From the NCBI RefSeq assembly GCF_029392815.1, contig NZ_CP113942.1, positions 1,612,001-1,676,000 on the forward strand: DNA of 64,000 nucleotides, written 5' to 3'. The translations under genes and the position numbers were made by a program. The notes beneath the pieces were generated by a model, which saw only the letters and a program-made list of their open reading frames with translations, was not told the DNA's origin and did not search any database. Each line of letters starts with the position of its first letter. The stretch's first letter is position 1. Origin of the DNA: Bifidobacterium sp. ESL0682 (GTDB lineage Bacteria > Actinomycetota > Actinomycetes > Actinomycetales > Bifidobacteriaceae). Shown here piece after piece: positions 61,368-64,000 of the stretch.

Positions 61368-64000
61368 CTACCGCCTCTCGTCTTCCTGATGTTTGTTGGC
61401 CGGCTTGATGTTCTTGGGATTCTTCGGATCGTCCGCGGCGAACGTCTCCACTTTCTTGACTTCGAAGAGTTTAGAAAGTTCTTCCATATCCACCGATACG
61501 GCATCGCCCAGTGATTGGTCGTTGAGCGAATAGTCATCCTCATCGGCCGCCACCTCAGGCTGCTGTTCGACATCTCCAACTGCTTCGGCGCTTTCGAAAC
61601 GTGCGGCTACATCTCCCCTATCATCAGGAATTGATGCTGGCTTACCCTGATTCGCGGTAGGAGCTGCTTGAGCATTATTCACCACCGCTGAGCCGGGACT
61701 GGCTGCAGAAGGCTGCTGAGAAGCATTCACGGCATTGGCATGGACCGATACTTGGTCGGAAGAACCCTTATCGGACTGACCGGCATTGTCGGAAGCAGGC
61801 TGACCTGTTTCCGCTGGCACTGGAGCCGTAGTAGCCCATGGGTCGATACCATCGCTGATATCGGGCACCGCCACATGCTTCTTATGATGTTCCGGAGCAC
61901 GATTCGCCGAATCATCGACCGGTGCCACATGGCTGGATACACTTGTGTTTACCTGCTGTGAAGGCGATGAGGCCTGCCCTGACTCGGCAACAAATCCTTG
62001 ACCATTACCCGAACCGGGCGCGGGCAGAGGGTGCATCCATGGATCGAAGTCGTCGTCTAACGGGTCTTCGGCTGCCTTGTTTTCATTTCCCCCTTGGCTC
62101 AGGCCATTTCCACCGGCTCGGTGGGAGGAATCATCGGACTCGCCGGACGCATCGGCATCAGCCTTTTTCTGTTCCTTGGGCTGGGAAGCGGCGTGGCCGC
62201 CCTGCCCCGAGACCATTCCTAAACCACCGGCAGACGAGACCTTGGCCATCGCGATATCGTGCTTGACCTTGGCAAGTTCCTCAGGCTTCATGCGCTTGGT
62301 GGAAATGACTTTCTCACCATTCGCCGCCACACTGGTAGGTGCAATCATGGTCTGCGGGCCGAAGACCGAGCGCACACCGTCCAAGACCACATTCGCGGCC
62401 TTCTGCCCATTGTGCTCGGCATCGGAAGCGAGCGCCAGCGCGAAGGCATGCTGGCTCAACGCGCAGTCAAAAGTCATCGACAGACGCGATTTGCCGGCGG
62501 GATTCGTCGCCAATGAAACTGTGGGCACCTTGGCGTGCTCGACATATTCGCGCACGTTCTGTGGCAGCACATCCAATACCACGTCCCACTTCTCTTCGAC
62601 GGTGGCATTCGGATCGACATTCACCTTTACCGGTGCGGCACTCTTCGAATCCTGCTGTTCTGAGGCATTTGCAGAAGTATCAGACGTGCCGCTTTCAGCA
62701 GCAAGTTGCTGGTTCTGCCCATTGCCAATGCCACCACCGTTGCTGTCGCTGGCATTGCCTTGTCCGGTGATAGAACCGCCATTCGCGCTCGTCCTCTGCT
62801 CTCCAAGCGCTTGCGATGGCACGCTGGGACTCTGCACATTGTTGCCGAGTCGCGGGGTCTGTGCAGGAATGTTCTGCGCAAAACCATTGGAAGCAGGAAC
62901 TGCCTGTCCTGCAGCCTGGCGGTTGCCTTGCTGAGAATTCGCCGCATTTCTGCTCGAACCGATGAAACCGCCACGCCCGCGCGATCCGCCGTTGCCGCGG
63001 CTTGCGCCATTGTTTCCGGCTGGCATCGGAGCTCCTGCAACCGGCTGTGCAACACCGGCCACCGATGCCGGTGCAAAACCGTTCTCGCGACCTGCCAACA
63101 GTTTCGCGGCGAGCAGTTCCAGACGCATGCGCGGAGAAATCGCACCGGTCATATTGCCCAAGGTGTCGTTGATGGTCTCGGCCATCCCCGTCAGTGTCGA
63201 CAAGCCCAACGCCGAGGACTGGCGATGCAGGTCGCTCATATCCTCTGCCGCCGAATCATCGCTCAAAGCGCTTTCGGCCTTTTCGCCACCAAGCGTCAGT
63301 ACCAGCAAATCTCGGACACGGGCCAGCAGATCCTCTACAAAACGTCTTGGCTCAAAACCGCCGACGACCACTTTCTCAATCACGCCGTAAAGTTTCTCGC
63401 CATCCTTGTCGATGACAGCATCGATGGCCTCGCCAATTAGCTCATCAGGCGTGAATCCCAACAGTGCTACGGCGGAATCGTATGAGACTGTGTCGTCGGA
63501 AGCACCCGCCATCAGCTGGTCAAGCACGGAAAGCGTGTCACGCACTGATCCGCCGCCGGCACGCATGGTGAGTTTCAGCACGCCTGGCTCAAGGTCGATG
63601 TGTTCCTTGTCGCATACCTCTTCGAGATAGGGACCCATGACCTCCGGAGGCACCAGACGGAACGGATAATGATGAGTACGCGAACGAATCGTGGAGATGA
63701 CCTTGTCTGGCTCGGTGGTCGCAAAGATGAACATCACGTGTTCCGGCGGCTCTTCCACGATTTTGAGCAGGGCGTTGAATCCCTGCTGCGTGACCATGTG
63801 GGCCTCGTCAAGGATGAAAATCTTGTAGCGATCACGTGCCGGGGCGAATGCCGCACGTTCACGCAACTCTCTGGCGTCTTCCACGCCGTTATGGCTGGCC
63901 GCATCGATTTCAACCACATCGATGGAACCGGGACCGCCGGTGGCCAGGTCCTTGCAACTCTCGCATTCACCGCAGGGATGGGAGGTCGGGCCTTTGGCAC
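61368..64000 (-). CDS. dnaX: DNA polymerase III subunits gamma/tau (partial, 5' end beyond right edge)
   Basis: The frame is open to the right edge, so the N-terminus with Walker A is missing. The first visible residues are AKGPTSHPCGECESCKDLATGGPGSID, the zinc-finger cysteines. Then come VVEIDAASHNGVEDARELRE and KIFILDEAHMVTQQGFNALLKI (Walker B and sensor region). The C-terminal half is a very long Asn/Gln/Ser/Ala/Gly-rich tail (from about 850 residues upstream of the stop, at 61.4-63.1 kb), much richer in low-complexity than the core. It loads the sliding clamp and holds the polymerase. No slippery site for a short gamma form was identified. It is followed by recR. Confidence 0.95.
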   Translation of the reverse strand, partial: AKGPTSHPCGECESCKDLATGGPGSIDVVEIDAASHNGVEDARELRERAAFAPARDRYKIFILDEAHMVTQQGFNALLKIVEEPPEHVMFIFATTEPDKVISTIRSRTHHYPFRLVPPEVMGPYLEEVCDKEHIDLEPGVLKLTMRAGGGSVRDTLSVLDQLMAGASDDTVSYDSAVALLGFTPDELIGEAIDAVIDKDGEKLYGVIEKVVVGGFEPRRFVEDLLARVRDLLVLTLGGEKAESALSDDSAAEDMSDLHRQSSALGLSTLTGMAETINDTLGNMTGAISPRMRLELLAAKLLAGRENGFAPASVAGVAQPVAGAPMPAGNNGASRGNGGSRGRGGFIGSSRNAANSQQGNRQAAGQAVPASNGFAQNIPAQTPRLGNNVQSPSVPSQALGEQRTSANGGSITGQGNASDSNGGGIGNGQNQQLAAESGTSDTSANASEQQDSKSAAPVKVNVDPNATVEEKWDVVLDVLPQNVREYVEHAKVPTVSLATNPAGKSRLSMTFDCALSQHAFALALASDAEHNGQKAANVVLDGVRSVFGPQTMIAPTSVAANGEKVISTKRMKPEELAKVKHDIAMAKVSSAGGLGMVSGQGGHAASQPKEQKKADADASGESDDSSHRAGGNGLSQGGNENKAAEDPLDDDFDPWMHPLPAPGSGNGQGFVAESGQASSPSQQVNTSVSSHVAPVDDSANRAPEHHKKHVAVPDISDGIDPWATTAPVPAETGQPASDNAGQSDKGSSDQVSVHANAVNASQQPSAASPGSAVVNNAQAAPTANQGKPASIPDDRGDVAARFESAEAVGDVEQQPEVAADEDDYSLNDQSLGDAVSVDMEELSKLFEVKKVETFAADDPKNPKNIKPANKHQEDERR

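Noticed and set aside
1..64000. CRISPR array, tRNA, rRNA, insertion sequence or prophage
   Set aside because: Intergenic stretches were read for regular direct repeats, cloverleaf-like sequences and transposase text. None was found. Small or divergent elements could be missed without a search tool.

Overview
The window looks like a chromosomal segment of a Bifidobacterium or close relative (Bifidobacteriaceae). The evidence is the moderately high GC content, actinobacterial gene types (AdnAB-like helicase-nuclease pair, RNase J, actinobacterial-length LeuA, inositol-3-phosphate synthase next to a class A PBP, DUF5701), a short SRP RNA, and an araB-araD-araA operon with LacI-type operators. 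The species cannot be fixed from the sequence alone. No tRNA, rRNA, CRISPR array, insertion sequence or prophage was recognised.

Layout. 1-1.7 kb: a sugar porter (cut by the left edge) divergent from an AraC-type regulator. 1.9-3.4 kb: a DUF4391 protein and a lone Vsr mismatch endonuclease, convergent around a strong hairpin. 3.6-6.2 kb: a BASS-family transporter and a Gfo/Idh/MocA oxidoreductase. 6.2-10.1 kb: three near-identical palindromes followed by an overlapping Nudix hydrolase / PLD-helicase-DUF3427 pair. 10.3-15.6 kb: an aldo/keto reductase and a fused double ABC exporter. 16-20 kb: the araBDA operon. 20.4-26.4 kb: an orphan response regulator, then def-glmM (overlapping) and pepN. 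26.5-27.9 kb: a small coupled gene pair, a 50-residue membrane protein and a structured intergenic element. 27.9-32.9 kb: a PAP2 phosphatase, then dapB-dapA-rnj. 33-39.5 kb: two MFS transporters, a type-B carboxylesterase with a divergent MerR regulator, and an acetyltransferase. 39.7-48.8 kb: the adnA-adnB-like pair. 48.9 kb: SRP RNA. 49-54.3 kb: glf, ino1 and a class A PBP. 54.5-64 kb: leuA, DUF5701, asd, a split aspartokinase (separate catalytic and ACT genes), recR and dnaX (cut by the right edge).

The housekeeping genes fit together. Aspartokinase, Asd, DapA and DapB form the start of the diaminopimelate/lysine pathway, which feeds peptidoglycan, and GlmM and the PBP serve the same wall. 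LeuA starts leucine synthesis. RecR, DnaX and the AdnAB-like pair serve DNA replication and recombination.

A major caution: at least nine small frameshifts occur in eight genes, including glmM, rnj, dapA and aspartokinase, which are normally essential or close to it. Most lie in or beside short homopolymers, and in every case the reading frame resumes with perfect family similarity. The simplest reading is indel error in the underlying sequence, so most of these genes are probably intact in the organism. The most system-like accessory locus is the Nudix / PLD-helicase-DUF3427 cassette with its upstream palindromes. The coupled small gene pair at 26.5-27.2 kb is a second, weaker candidate.
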